From: a virus
DNA: 64,000 nucleotides
Direction: 5' to 3' (one strand)
Virus record (IMG/VR): IMGVR_UViG_3300049432_000151
Location: 21,050-85,049 of that record
Positions 1-8,234 of the stretch are shown here, piece by piece. Position 1 is the first letter of the stretch. Each line of letters starts with the position of its first letter. The notes beneath the pieces are model-generated. The model did no database searches, was not told the DNA's origin, and saw only the letters and a program-made list of their open reading frames with translations. A program made the position numbers and the translations under genes.

Positions 1-856
1 ATCTTTGCTGATAAAAATCGACCAAAAGATCGTGTGTGGGATGATCTGGCGTGGTTGGTTTGACCACAGAGGAGTGATTCGTTCCGGGAAGCAACGTAGC
101 CGGGCCGAAGTAGCGCCCCGCCGATTCGGCTGTCACAACTCGTTGCTTGGTGAGGAAGGGAATATACCGATAGTGAAGGATGAAATGATGTTCGTATGCT
201 TCCATCCCCGTCAATCGCGGTATTCGCTTCAGATCAACCAAGCGTTTGAATCGCGCGTCCAAATCCTTCAACAAATCACTACCCCATTGAAGATCCTGAC
301 CGGCCTCGTTCTCATACATCTCGGCGAGCCATTTCAACGAGTCCGCATTGTTCGATCCGTATGAGGGCGACGCGATCAGTAAAAGTCCTACCGTTTTGTC
401 TTTGAAGTCCGGCCAATCTTCCGTTAGAAGGTAGCGCACAACCACGCCGCCGAGGCTGTGCGCCACGAACAAAATGTTGCGCGCATCCATCACTCTTCGG
501 CCGAGCTGATCACGACGCTGTAGGCTGCGACTTACGGCATCGGCAGCGGCGCGGACACTGAAGTCAGAAGAGTCGGCCGCCGTGTAGTACCCGGCCAGAA
601 AGATTCCGCTCTCTTTAAAACGCAGGTCTTTTTGTACGAGCTGCGGCCAGTACGCTGGCGTCTTCCCTTCAGCGTACCAGGCATCTCCACTGTCCGACAG
701 CAACCCGTGTACGTAGACGATCACGGTGTTCTTGCTTCGAGCCTCGAACCACACGTTGTTCGGACGTGGTACTGCTTTCGAATAAACATCTCCTGCGGTC
801 ACTATCATCAGGAGAATCAGCGCGGATACGAATCGGTACGGTCTCGCGTAAGTCAC
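1..856 (-). CDS. Secreted alpha/beta serine hydrolase (lipase/esterase-like), 3' end outside window
   Basis: The reverse strand is open from about 904 to the window edge, so the C-terminus is missing. Numbering from the GTG at 856, residues 8-22 form a hydrophobic signal-like segment, the oxyanion-type HG motif is at 50-51, and the nucleophile elbow HSLGG is at 133-137 (Ser134). A late NHSS motif could supply the catalytic His. This is the lipase/PGAP1-like fold, so the likely role is hydrolysis of an ester outside the cytoplasm. I chose GTG because GAGGGTGAG lies just upstream. An in-frame ATG at 904 is the alternative and sits closer to the shared upstream motif at 957-986. The substrate cannot be told. 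Confidence 0.75.
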   Translation of the reverse strand, partial: MTYARPYRFVSALILLMIVTAGDVYSKAVPRPNNVWFEARSKNTVIVYVHGLLSDSGDAWYAEGKTPAYWPQLVQKDLRFKESGIFLAGYYTAADSSDFSVRAAADAVSRSLQRRDQLGRRVMDARNILFVAHSLGGVVVRYLLTEDWPDFKDKTVGLLLIASPSYGSNNADSLKWLAEMYENEAGQDLQWGSDLLKDLDARFKRLVDLKRIPRLTGMEAYEHHFILHYRYIPFLTKQRVVTAESAGRYFGPATLLPGTNHSSVVKPTTPDHPTHDLLVDFYQQR

Positions 857-956
857 AATCTCACCCTCAGACGAGCGTGGCTTGACGCGTCTCGATCGAG
901 ACATTCATGCCGGAACATCTCGACCGAAGCTTCACTCCTTCGACTGGGGATACTTT

Positions 957-986
957 GGAGTGTGCGTCCGACGCTAAATCCCTACC
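957..986 (-). promoter_or_regulatory. Bipartite motif copy A (GGTAGGG-N17-CACTCC)
   Basis: On the minus strand GGTAGGG (986-980) is followed after 17 bases by CACTCC (962-957), upstream of the hydrolase gene. The same pair recurs at five other sites in this window. Downstream of CACTCC a complementary GGAGTG occurs, so a hairpin is also possible. The rest of the stretch between the hydrolase and position 1150 holds no gene I can support. Confidence 0.55.
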
Positions 987-1150
987 CTAGTCAGTGACAT
1001 TGTCCACCACTTCGACGCCGAGCGGACGCCGTGGACCTGGGAGCCCCGTCTGAGTTACGCCAACGGTGTGCCCTCCGGCCGATCTGCCCTGCGAAGAACG
1101 TCACCGAGCGCAGTGTCCGCGAGCGCGACGCCGTCGTAGCCTTTCGCGAT

Positions 1151-1378
1151 GCTTCGACGCTATGTCTTCTGCGCGGGTACCGCGACGTTGAGCGCAGCCG
1201 GTGGGCAACATCGTCGAGAACTGTGGATTGGCGTCGAGCTCGAGTCTCCGCGTGGGCGTCGACGTGCGAGCCTTCTCACGAGAGCATGGCTATGACCTCG
1301 TTCCCGCGGAGGCCTTCAGCGCCGAGGAGTTGGCCTCGATCGGTGTCGGCACCTTCGCTCACCTTCAAATCGTGTAGC
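1151..1378 (+). pseudogene. Frameshifted paralogue of the 82-aa protein at 4061
   Basis: Reading from ATG at 1151, the first ~30 codons match the protein at 4061 (shared FCAGTAT, then RRELWIGVE). Homology then continues in another frame (DVRAFSR.HGYDLVPA, ELASIGV) up to a TAG at 1378. The break is a net 7-base length difference just after the WIGVE segment, so the open frame is destroyed. This is a decayed duplicate. The two copies sit on either side of the membrane-protein gene at 1467-3734. The function of the family is unknown to me. Confidence 0.7.
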
Positions 1379-1466
1379 GACTCCTTAGGAGGAAGCAACC
1401 GACCCTGACGACAGGTAAATACTGCACCGCCTAGTATCACCGCGGCCGTTGTTGATCGCCCCGTAC

Positions 1467-3734
1467 TTACTGAGCCGCCTGACTGCCGGCTTCGACCGTA
1501 GCGGTGACGGTGTAGGTAACCGGCCCCGGATAACCCTGTACGACGATCCACCAAAGTCCGGCCGCCGGGTTGCGGTGGATACACTGCTCCGTTCGCGCAC
1601 GTCCGCTTGCGGCACAGACGCGGCGATTACCTTTTGGTGGCTCGGCAAAGTTGGTATACAGGTCAACGTCCGATGAGCCTTGAACGTCGACGCGCAGGGT
1701 CTTTGCTTGGTTTGGGACTGTGATCGCATAGCTGCGCGCGCTATTGCGCGGCAGGGTTTCGCCAACTCTCGCTACGCCGCTCGTGAGGTCGAGGTACGGA
1801 CATGACGAGGTGAAGTCGACCGTCTTCGTAGTCGGGATACTCACCGTCTGCGTCGTCGGCGAGAACTCGCAGAACGGCTTTGTCAGCGTTACTCCGTAGG
1901 TGCCCGCGACAAGGTCCGTCACGGTGTACACGCCAGTATCACCATTCGCCGTGAAGCTTAGCGGCGTGGCGCCTTTAGTCAAAGTAATGCTTGTATATGG
2001 CGACGGAACGCGAATTTGCAAGGAGTACGTCAAGCGCGCGGTCACCGTTGGACTGACATCCGCCGCGGCTGCGTGTAGCGCGATCCACCAGCGACCGGGA
2101 CGCGGAACCTCTGCTTCGCACATCCTTTCCCCGACGCCGGACACCCGGCAAGGAGTGGAAGCGCCTGTTGCTTTGGAGCCGAAAGTTGCAAACAGCTCTC
2201 CGCCAGCGGCGTCGCTACTTGTGACATTCAACCCTTGAGTTCCCGGAGGCACATCGATCCAATAATATCGCCACCGACCGCGTTCGAGCCGCTGGCCTGC
2301 GGCTGGGTTTCCATCGAAGAGTGGAGTATCCACTTCCGCTCTAATTTCTTTCGGCGCCGGTGCAGGCAACTCCGCCGGCGCTGGGCTGAACCAGTTAGTG
2401 AAGGCCGTGCGGAACATGCCGTCGCGACGGTCGGAGAGCAGTAACACGGCGATGACCAGCGCGCCTGCGATTGCGATCGGCAGGCCCCCTGCCCAATTGA
2501 CTTTGGCGCCCGCGGATGGCGGGATCGCGGTCTCTGGTGCCGGCGCAGATTCAGCCAACTTCGAGCGAAAAAGCCACATGACAGCGACAAGCGCGAGAAC
2601 AGCCCAAGAGACGATTCCGACCGTCGAGAAACCCGGGATGTCGAACCACGCTGCAGCAAGCCGGACGAGCCAGCCGGTCAAAGCACACGGCACCGCTGCG
2701 GCTACCGCTATTTGATACGAGCGCTGCAGCGTTCGCTGTCCAGTCATATCGGTACGCCACATCTTCGCGAGTGCCGCCGTCCCCAACGGCAGGATCAGGA
2801 AAAGGAGGAAGCCGACAAGCACTGTTCCAGCGACGAACGGTGCTCGAGCTGGGTCGATGAGGGTTGTCGGTGCAGTCGACGTGCGTAGATATTCAACGAG
2901 CTTCGGCGCGAAAGCTCGCGCGCCCAGAAGCAAGGTGCCGGCGGCAACCGCCGTCAGAAGGTACTGAAGGAGATATTTCGCTTGAGATCTAAATCCGCGT
3001 AAGAAGTCGTCATAGATGCGCTGGGCAACGATGGCGATCACGGCACCGACAGCTGCGGGAAAACGCACCGGTACCTGGGCAAGCGCGCTAGGAACCGCGA
3101 TGGTGGTCATCCACACATCAGGGACCGCATCAAATGAACCCTGCGCGCGACTTCGGACGATTGCAATGATGACCCAGGTGATGACTATCGGCAAGAGGAG
3201 GAGTAGGCGGATGTCTGCGAATCGATGAAGCGCTGCGATTAGTTTGACATCAGCGGCCGGGTACAGCGTTCTAGGCAAGGCGCGCCCGAGACTATCGAGT
3301 AACAGGATAACCAAGTAGGCGACCTGAGCGCTCGCGAGCCATCGCGGGATTGTGGAGTTGTTCTTCTCGTCGCTTGTATGGACGTCCACTACATATGCAG
3401 CGATAGTCGCGTGAGCCATCAGATACGCGAAGTAAACCTCCGGTCGCGTCGGCCGGTGGAGCACTAGTAGCGCCGTGGGAAAAGCGAGGAAAGCGACACC
3501 CAGAAGGGAGCCGACGCTGGATGCGAATGACGTGGCTGTACTCGCAACCACGTGCAACACAACTGCGACTAGAAGAGTGGCGGTAGTAACGTCAACGCCA
3601 ATCGCGTCGGCACGATCGCGTGAAAATCCGGAGATATAGACCGCCAGCGTGATCCACAGTACCGCGTACACACAGATCACTGCGACGGTGTAGTCGCTGC
3701 GGAGCCAGGTGCTGGACTTCGGTTTCGCTGCCAC
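1467..3734 (-). CDS. Polytopic membrane protein with C-terminal PPC-like domains
   Basis: A 755-aa protein. Roughly residues 15-430 contain about ten hydrophobic segments separated by short basic loops. A proline/alanine linker around 455-470 leads to an extracytoplasmic part with two pre-peptidase C-terminal (PPC)-like beta domains, each carrying the pattern R.Y.I.VP...L.V and ending near GRWWI or GLWWIVV. A TonB-box-like beta segment (TLTKG....FTANGDTGVYT) lies between them. Family knowledge: PPC domains are secreted beta-sandwich modules. The membrane part matches no transporter I recognise. It stands alone, with no operon partner visible. It is probably a cellular gene just left of the phage-like region. 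Confidence 0.75.
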   Translation of the reverse strand: MAAKPKSSTWLRSDYTVAVICVYAVLWITLAVYISGFSRDRADAIGVDVTTATLLVAVVLHVVASTATSFASSVGSLLGVAFLAFPTALLVLHRPTRPEVYFAYLMAHATIAAYVVDVHTSDEKNNSTIPRWLASAQVAYLVILLLDSLGRALPRTLYPAADVKLIAALHRFADIRLLLLLPIVITWVIIAIVRSRAQGSFDAVPDVWMTTIAVPSALAQVPVRFPAAVGAVIAIVAQRIYDDFLRGFRSQAKYLLQYLLTAVAAGTLLLGARAFAPKLVEYLRTSTAPTTLIDPARAPFVAGTVLVGFLLFLILPLGTAALAKMWRTDMTGQRTLQRSYQIAVAAAVPCALTGWLVRLAAAWFDIPGFSTVGIVSWAVLALVAVMWLFRSKLAESAPAPETAIPPSAGAKVNWAGGLPIAIAGALVIAVLLLSDRRDGMFRTAFTNWFSPAPAELPAPAPKEIRAEVDTPLFDGNPAAGQRLERGRWRYYWIDVPPGTQGLNVTSSDAAGGELFATFGSKATGASTPCRVSGVGERMCEAEVPRPGRWWIALHAAAADVSPTVTARLTYSLQIRVPSPYTSITLTKGATPLSFTANGDTGVYTVTDLVAGTYGVTLTKPFCEFSPTTQTVSIPTTKTVDFTSSCPYLDLTSGVARVGETLPRNSARSYAITVPNQAKTLRVDVQGSSDVDLYTNFAEPPKGNRRVCAASGRARTEQCIHRNPAAGLWWIVVQGYPGPVTYTVTATVEAGSQAAQ

Positions 3735-3887
3735 GGATTTTTTCCGTCATCATACGCCACCGTCTGGTCAGACAGCGACGGTTCCGAATCGGCTTCGCAA
3801 ACCGGTCGTGTCGACCGGTGTCACTGGCGCCACTGGCGCGGTCCTTCAATGGGGCAGAAGGCACTGGACTGACCGTGGCCTTCGAAT

Positions 3888-3954
3888 GCTACGATGATCC
3901 CCGAATCGTGGATGGGCTGAGCGACTAACCTTCCCGAGCTTTCGGTCAGCTCAT
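3888..3954 (+). repeat. Direct repeat copy A (partner at 4705)
   Basis: About 67 bases, roughly 80% identical to 4705-4771, with identical cores GAATCGTGGATGGGCTGA and TTCGGTCAGCTCAT. Each copy starts with TACGAT and has ends able to pair (ATGRGCTGA with TCAGCTCAT). The 815-base interval between copies holds the 82-aa gene and the HTH gene. Apart from this repeat, I see no gene in the 3735-4060 stretch. Candidates are a transcription signal, a recombination site or a remnant duplication. Confidence 0.65.
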
Positions 3955-4060
3955 TGCGTAGATTCGTGTCAGCTAACTCCTGGCTTTACCCGGCCGAAGC
4001 CTCTGATTTCCGGCGCGTACCGCAGTTCAACCGCGCAATGGTCCATCGCATGATCGCTTC

Positions 4061-4309
4061 GTGCACCGCCGCTTCGTCTTCTGCGCCGGCACGGCCACCA
4101 TCAGAGCCGGTGGCCACGAACACCGCCGAGAATTATGGATCGGAGTGGAAGTTCGGCGTGACGTCGATGTCCGCGCATTCTCGCGAGATCACGGTTATGA
4201 CCTGGTGCCGGCGGACGACTTCACCGCTGACGAGCTGGCGTCGATCGGCGTCCGGACGTTCGCTCTCCTGCACATCGACGGGGACTGCGGAAATACTTCC
4301 TCACCGTAG
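4061..4309 (+). CDS. Hypothetical 82-aa protein
   Basis: Begins with GTG (no strong ribosome-binding site). The reading frame is supported by the decayed paralogue at 1151, which aligns from its first codon with mostly conservative changes. It is a small soluble protein with the conserved segments RRELWIGVE and FSR.HGYDLVPA, followed by an acidic tail. No catalytic motif is recognised. It lies between the direct repeat at 3888 and the HTH gene at 4360. Because it has a paralogue and is confined to this repeat-bounded interval, it may be cargo of a small mobile unit. That is inference only. Confidence 0.5.
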   Translation: MHRRFVFCAGTATIRAGGHEHRRELWIGVEVRRDVDVRAFSRDHGYDLVPADDFTADELASIGVRTFALLHIDGDCGNTSSP

Positions 4310-4359
4310 TAGACTTGCAGCAGACGCAACGGTAGCTCGGCCCTACTCGCGCCCACCTA

Positions 4360-4701
4360 ATGCCAGTCTGCGGCACTGTCGTTGCGCCATCGGCGGACAC
4401 GAACACTCCTCGTGTGCCGATCGGCGGGACGCGACTAGAACTCGCAATCAAACGCGCGATCGCCGACATCGAAGCCTCGGGGCGCATGGTGCTGATGCCG
4501 GCGGACTTCGGCATCCCGGAACGCCGCTGCTTCACCCCGACCGAGCTCGCGCCGTTCCTCTACATCTGCCCGAAGACGGTGCAGCGGATGATTGATGACG
4601 AGATCCTGCTCGCGCTTCCGATGCGCGAGCGCGGTGAGCCGAAGATTCCCTACTCCGCGGTCGTGTACTACTTCCTGCGGCAGCAGGGAGCGATGAACTG
4701 A
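4360..4701 (+). CDS. Excisionase/MerR-like helix-turn-helix protein
   Basis: A 113-aa protein whose C-terminal half (about 58-108) follows the HTH_17/excisionase pattern: FTPTELAPFL..., a turn, then KTVQRMIDDE, a short wing and PYSAVVYYF. Such proteins bind DNA as small winged-helix factors and act as phage excisionases or AlpA-like regulators. The N-terminal ~50 residues are not recognised and the true start could be internal (an ATG begins MVLMPADFG). A second copy of the 67-base direct repeat begins three bases after its stop codon, so repeat and gene may act together. No integrase gene was found nearby, so an excision role is unproven. Confidence 0.65.
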   Translation: MPVCGTVVAPSADTNTPRVPIGGTRLELAIKRAIADIEASGRMVLMPADFGIPERRCFTPTELAPFLYICPKTVQRMIDDEILLALPMRERGEPKIPYSAVVYYFLRQQGAMN

Positions 4702-4704
4702 TCT

Positions 4705-4771
4705 GTTACGATTGCCGCGAATCGTGGATGGGCTGACCTACTGACCCTGCCCGAGTTTTCGGTCAGCTCAT
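4705..4771 (+). repeat. Direct repeat copy B (partner at 3888)
   Basis: Starts just after the HTH gene stop. It contains GCTGACC and GGTCAGC as inverted arms about 22 bases apart, so it could fold as a hairpin and end transcription from the HTH gene. There is no T-tract. It sits between two converging transcription units, the HTH gene from the left and the 57-aa gene from the right. Confidence 0.6.
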
Positions 4772-4784
4772 CCAGATTCACTTC

Positions 4785-4958
4785 CTACTTCTCCTTCCGA
4801 ACTCCCTTGAACGGCTTGTCATCGGACGTCTTCCGGTCCAAGAACTTGCCGGTCTCCGTGTCGCGCTTCGTCCAGTCGTCCGTCTTCGGGTTGTGAACCT
4901 GAGAACGGTCACGAACTGCGCCGACGCGACCGGGGCCCTTCGGTGGGTTTGTTGCCAT
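4785..4958 (-). CDS. Small basic/charged 57-aa protein downstream of ImmA-like gene
   Basis: A 57-aa highly charged protein starting MATNPPKGPGRVGAVRDRS and ending with VRKEK. A near-perfect ribosome-binding site (GGAGGTGAG) lies 7 bases before the ATG, which strongly supports translation. It starts 28 bases after the stop of the XRE/ImmA gene and is presumably the last gene of that leftward operon. There is no membrane segment or known fold. I recall similar short proteins (PPKGPGR...DRSQ..NPKT) annotated as hypothetical in many genomes, but cannot check it here. It may be the third component of the regulatory or toxin-antitoxin-like cassette. Confidence 0.75.
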   Translation of the reverse strand: MATNPPKGPGRVGAVRDRSQVHNPKTDDWTKRDTETGKFLDRKTSDDKPFKGVRKEK

Positions 4959-4986
4959 TGTCTCTCACCTCCTCTCTATTGAGATT

Positions 4987-6075
4987 TCAGCGCACAACGC
5001 GCAGCGCCGTCTGATCTTTGAAATAGATGTCTCGCAGCCTTGACTCGACCGTCATGAGGTTGTGCTCGAAGTCGTCGGCGGCCCAGCCGAGGTCCGTCTC
5101 GCACGTCGTGATCACCTTCTGCATCAGCGACGGCTGCTCGAGCGTTATGTCGAGTTCACGCGGTTCCCTCTTCCGGAATCCAAGAGCGGAAAACTTTGAC
5201 CACATGTAGCGCTGCTGGTTTGCGGTCAGTTTGCCCAGATCACCGGCACGTTTCAGCAGCGATGCCATGGATACCTTCCAGTACGGTTTCAAGCGGGCAA
5301 GCTGCGGCAACGTGATGTTGTTCAGGCTCGTGCGAATGTCGACCGCAGGCATCAAGAACTCCGCTGCGAACGCGTCTGCCTGCGCCTCCATCTCCGGGTT
5401 TGGGTGCGTGTGCATGACCAAGTGGCCGACCTCATGCGCAAGCGAATAGCGGTACCGGTCTCCCGGGAGACAGGAGTTCAGAAAGAACATCGGCGGCAAG
5501 CCTGGGTACCAGCGGCTAACCGCATCGAGGAGCGTCGTCTCAAAATCGAGCACGAACACCAGGCCACCTGCGCCCTCAACAAGTTGAGTGAGGTTGCTCA
5601 CCGGGCCCGACGGCACGCGCCACATGGCGCGGACGTGGCGTGCTATCTCAACGGCGTCCCGCGATTCGAGCGGGTCGTCGACGTCGATCAGCGGAAAGAC
5701 ATAGTCGCTCTCGAAGTCGATCGATTTGAGAATCTCTTCGAGGTGAATCCGAATGGTGTCAATGAGCGCGTGAAGGCGCGCGAGCTGCCTCTTCGGCATG
5801 ATCGCGCGCTTACGGTGGTAAATCTCCGTCACCCCTGTGCCGCTGTGCCGCCGGCCTGGCCGAGTAAAAAAGGCGGGTGTCCGCCCAAGCTGTGCGCTCA
5901 GCCGCTCGAGGAAAGCGTTATCAACGCCAGTCTCCTGAGCTTCCATCCTCGACAGCTTTCCTTGAGCGATCTCCAACCGCGCAGCGAGCTCCGTCTGCGT
6001 CAAGCCATCGGCTTCGCGCGCGAGCACGAGCATTTCTGGATTGATCGAGATGCGATCGCCGAACAAGTCAGCCAT
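4987..6075 (-). CDS. XRE-family HTH / ImmA-IrrE metallopeptidase fusion
   Basis: A 362-aa protein counted from ATG 6075. This start is chosen because it overlaps the upstream stop (ATGGCTGA) and opens directly into the HTH domain. Residues ~13-60 are a Cro/C1-type HTH (LTQTELAARL...GKLSRME). Residues ~200-245 form the ImmA/IrrE zinc peptidase core with HEVGH at 214-218 and an EAQADAFAAEFLMP segment carrying the third ligand region. Family role: cleavage of, or partnership with, repressors in mobile-element and toxin-antitoxin-like switches. It sits in the middle of a three-gene leftward operon driven by the promoter at 6784-6811, whose embedded palindrome is a good target for its own HTH. Confidence 0.88.
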   Translation of the reverse strand: MADLFGDRISINPEMLVLAREADGLTQTELAARLEIAQGKLSRMEAQETGVDNAFLERLSAQLGRTPAFFTRPGRRHSGTGVTEIYHRKRAIMPKRQLARLHALIDTIRIHLEEILKSIDFESDYVFPLIDVDDPLESRDAVEIARHVRAMWRVPSGPVSNLTQLVEGAGGLVFVLDFETTLLDAVSRWYPGLPPMFFLNSCLPGDRYRYSLAHEVGHLVMHTHPNPEMEAQADAFAAEFLMPAVDIRTSLNNITLPQLARLKPYWKVSMASLLKRAGDLGKLTANQQRYMWSKFSALGFRKREPRELDITLEQPSLMQKVITTCETDLGWAADDFEHNLMTVESRLRDIYFKDQTALRVVR

Positions 6076-6724
6076 TCTTCTTCTCGTCTGATTTGGATTT
6101 GAAGGGCACAACCTTCGCTGCGTCCTTCTTTACTCTTACGGTCGTCTGCGGCGCTGAATGCCGGGGTGGCATCGCGGAGATCGGCTGCGTGCGCGCGTTC
6201 GGGTAAGGAAGATCGATCGAGTAGGCGACGCTGTCGACGCCAACCTGCTTCGGGAAGACGACGTGAGCGGATGAGATCGCGGTACCGAAACGATCCAGGA
6301 TGTAGCCAGCATCTAGACAAGCTGTGCTTTCAAGGAAGCCAGCCATGTCGCCATTTGCGAATTGCAGCGACTGCTGAGTCTCAATGTTCCGCGACCGCTT
6401 GTGAGAATCGAGCTTTTTGAAACGTACGCAAGCCGCGCCGTCGATGACCAACAGGAACATACCGCGCCGTTCCACAAATTGAATCCCGGCGACACCGTCG
6501 AACCGGCGCTTCACAGCGGCGACGATAAAATCGCGAATGTCAGAAGCCTGACTGCGAGCGTGAAGCTTGATCCTCTGCTCCTCCGGCAGGCGAAAATACT
6601 CGTCGAACCCTTCATGAACGCAGTTGGCGATCTCCTGAAGATGCGGCCGGAGGTGCCGTTTGACCTTCTCTCTCGGTATCCAGACTTTGACGTCACCCTT
6701 CACTTTTACCTCTCTCTCTAACAT
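6068..6724 (-). CDS. Uncharacterised 218-aa partner of the XRE/ImmA protein
   Basis: First gene of the leftward operon; its stop overlaps the next start by 8 bases, indicating translational coupling. It is soluble, with a basic helical N-terminal part (about 1-80), a central beta-rich segment (FLLVIDGAACVRFKKLD, near 90-107) and a low-complexity Lys-rich tail. I know no family for it. Genes of this shape beside XRE/ImmA proteins are often the cognate antitoxin or toxin, but nothing in the sequence decides which. Start ATG 6724 follows a leader of about 50 bases from the predicted transcription start. Confidence 0.7.
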   Translation of the reverse strand: MLEREVKVKGDVKVWIPREKVKRHLRPHLQEIANCVHEGFDEYFRLPEEQRIKLHARSQASDIRDFIVAAVKRRFDGVAGIQFVERRGMFLLVIDGAACVRFKKLDSHKRSRNIETQQSLQFANGDMAGFLESTACLDAGYILDRFGTAISSAHVVFPKQVGVDSVAYSIDLPYPNARTQPISAMPPRHSAPQTTVRVKKDAAKVVPFKSKSDEKKNG

Positions 6725-6783
6725 GTTGAATTTGCTGCTTGTGGGCGAGCGGACACGAAAGAGATTTGCTTTTGATCCTCTCG

Positions 6784-6811
6784 ATTATACAGGGCGATTG
6801 ACCCCTGTCAA
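6784..6811 (-). promoter_or_regulatory. Consensus sigma70 promoter with embedded operator palindrome
   Basis: On the minus strand TTGACA (6811-6806) and TATAAT (6789-6784) are both perfect consensus hexamers with a 16-base spacer. A perfect 6-bp inverted repeat ACAGGG-N8-CCCTGT (6789-6808) fills the spacer, exactly where a Cro/C1-type repressor would block polymerase. The first codon of the 218-aa gene is 60 bases downstream. Autoregulation by the XRE protein of this operon is the simple reading. Confidence 0.88.
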
Positions 6812-6879
6812 CGCCAAAAGTCGGCCTTTCCTGGAATCGTCGCGGGGACAGGTCCGGACAAATTCGACTCCCTGATCAC

Positions 6880-6912
6880 CCCGGCCTAACTCGCCTCATC
6901 GGACAGGCCGGG
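6880..6912. other. Inverted repeat (8-bp perfect arms)
   Basis: CCCGGCCT at 6880-6887 pairs perfectly with AGGCCGGG at 6905-6912 across a 17-base loop, just upstream of the zinc-ribbon gene. There is no T-tract, so an operator or an mRNA 5' structure is as likely as a terminator. Confidence 0.45.
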
Positions 6913-6930
6913 TCTAGCACCCTGCGCGGC

Positions 6931-7140
6931 ATGAAGATGCCCTGCACTGATCCGAACTGCTCCGAAGGCAAGCTCACCGTCATCCGCTCGCGCCATTACC
7001 CCGAGGCATCGCAGACGCGGCGTGTCTACCGTTGCGACCGATGCGGCCGGCTCGCTTCGTCCAGTGAAAAGCTGACGAACGGCAACCGGGCGTCGACCTA
7101 CCTGCCGCCCGCGAAAAAGTTCTCGCCATCCACCTGCTAG
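6931..7140 (+). CDS. Small zinc-ribbon protein (NrdR-type ribbon)
   Basis: A 69-aa protein with a single predicted zinc ribbon: C.....C at residues ~5-10 and CDRCG near 33-37, with the intervening VIRSRHYPEASQTRRVYRC resembling the ribbon of NrdR and related phage proteins. It lacks the ATP-cone of true NrdR, so it is not a ribonucleotide-reductase regulator by itself. Short ribbon proteins of this type are common in phage early regions and probably bind DNA or protein. It is the first gene of a rightward run that continues to 8806. Confidence 0.7.
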   Translation: MKMPCTDPNCSEGKLTVIRSRHYPEASQTRRVYRCDRCGRLASSSEKLTNGNRASTYLPPAKKFSPSTC

Positions 7141-7164
7141 ACGCGGCTCAGAAAGTGAGGAGTT

Positions 7165-8022
7165 ATGCAGCTCGTTATCGAAACTGCTACCTGTAGCACG
7201 TTCGCGGTTGCTCGTGAACCAGGAAAACCGCATCATTTCGCTACGGTGCCGATGGTGCGACAAGCACTCAGCACCCCCGCCGAAGCAGCGCAATCCGACA
7301 CGGACAATGTGATGGGCGAACAGCGGACGGTAGTCCGTTCGGCCGTGGTCCGGATGGTCGCGCGGTACGTTGCTCTTCGTCAGCGCGGACGGATTCGTTC
7401 CGCCGCCGGCCAAATAGCCATCGATGAGAGCCGCACCGGGCGCCTCCGGATCACGGACGCGGACCTTGACGGGCTCACCGATGTCCAAACACTCGACCTG
7501 ATCGCGCTGGCATCGCTGCGACGAGCGATCTACGCGGCACCTGAGAAGCGGACCGACGTCCGCTACGCCAGCGGAAACCTGATGCGGTCAGTCGCGCCGC
7601 TCCGCGTCATCGCGCAGATCGTCAGGTCAAGGCCGGCTCGCCACTCGGCGTCGTCTCCCGAAGATAGTGAGCTCAACCTCTGGCTGACGACAGTCGCCTC
7701 GAAGCTCCATCACATTCCGCGCGAGAACGCGTTGGCAATACTCGAGGCGGAGACGCGACGCTTCCGCCTGGTCGAGATTCGGAACGAGCTGCAGGCGGCG
7801 CGGTCTGCCGTACAGCGGTTTCGCAGCGGCGGCAAGAACGCAAAGAACCTGAGGCGCCTCGCTGATGAGCGCGTCGCGGAGATCCGCTCTCGCGAGGCGT
7901 TCGAGTCGGACCGCCTCACCCGGCTCGTTCGGACCCGGCTCTACAAAGACGGGCTTGAGCTGCTGTGGCGCGTCTGCACCGAGACGCCGGAGATCGAAGC
8001 CTACTGCTTCGGAGAAGAATGA
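7165..8022 (+). CDS. Hypothetical 285-aa phage early-region protein
   Basis: A soluble, Arg-rich, mainly helical protein. Around 190-245 it has a charged segment with heptad-like leucines (LVEIRNELQAARSAVQRF) that could be a coiled coil. A conserved-looking ITDADLDGLTDVQTLDLIALASLRRAI helix pair lies around 95-120. No known domain recognised. The start is preceded by GTGAGGAG, a good ribosome-binding site. Its stop overlaps the next start by 4 bases (ATGA), so it belongs to one operon with the two following genes. Confidence 0.7.
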   Translation: MQLVIETATCSTFAVAREPGKPHHFATVPMVRQALSTPAEAAQSDTDNVMGEQRTVVRSAVVRMVARYVALRQRGRIRSAAGQIAIDESRTGRLRITDADLDGLTDVQTLDLIALASLRRAIYAAPEKRTDVRYASGNLMRSVAPLRVIAQIVRSRPARHSASSPEDSELNLWLTTVASKLHHIPRENALAILEAETRRFRLVEIRNELQAARSAVQRFRSGGKNAKNLRRLADERVAEIRSREAFESDRLTRLVRTRLYKDGLELLWRVCTETPEIEAYCFGEE

Positions 8023-8234
8023 ACCTTGTCGTCAGTCACCCCACATCGCGCGGCGGCGGAAGGCTGCTCCTGCCGGTCTGGGGGACTGCGCACATCGCAC
8101 TTGGCGGGCGCGTCTATGACGTCCCGCTGCTGGGCGAAAGCGTTGAAACACTCGTTGGGCTCGAAGTGGATGGCATGTCGCTCGACAAGGGCGAGGTCTG
8201 GTTCGAAGACATCCGCGAGGCGCACTCCCATTGA
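8019..8234 (+). CDS. Hypothetical 71-aa protein
   Basis: A small protein starting at the ATG that overlaps the previous stop (ATGA). A longer frame exists upstream, but translational coupling favours this start. Beta-rich pattern (GGRLLLPVWGTAHIALGGRVYDVPLL), with no zinc site or membrane segment. It overlaps the metallopeptidase gene at its end (TTGA), so the three genes 7165-8806 are translated in series. Function unknown. Confidence 0.65.
   Translation: MNLVVSHPTSRGGGRLLLPVWGTAHIALGGRVYDVPLLGESVETLVGLEVDGMSLDKGEVWFEDIREAHSH

Noticed and set aside
5404-6102. Open frame of 232 codons on the plus strand
   Set aside because: It is antisense to the XRE/ImmA gene, which has clear HTH and HEVGH motifs; no recognisable protein in this frame.
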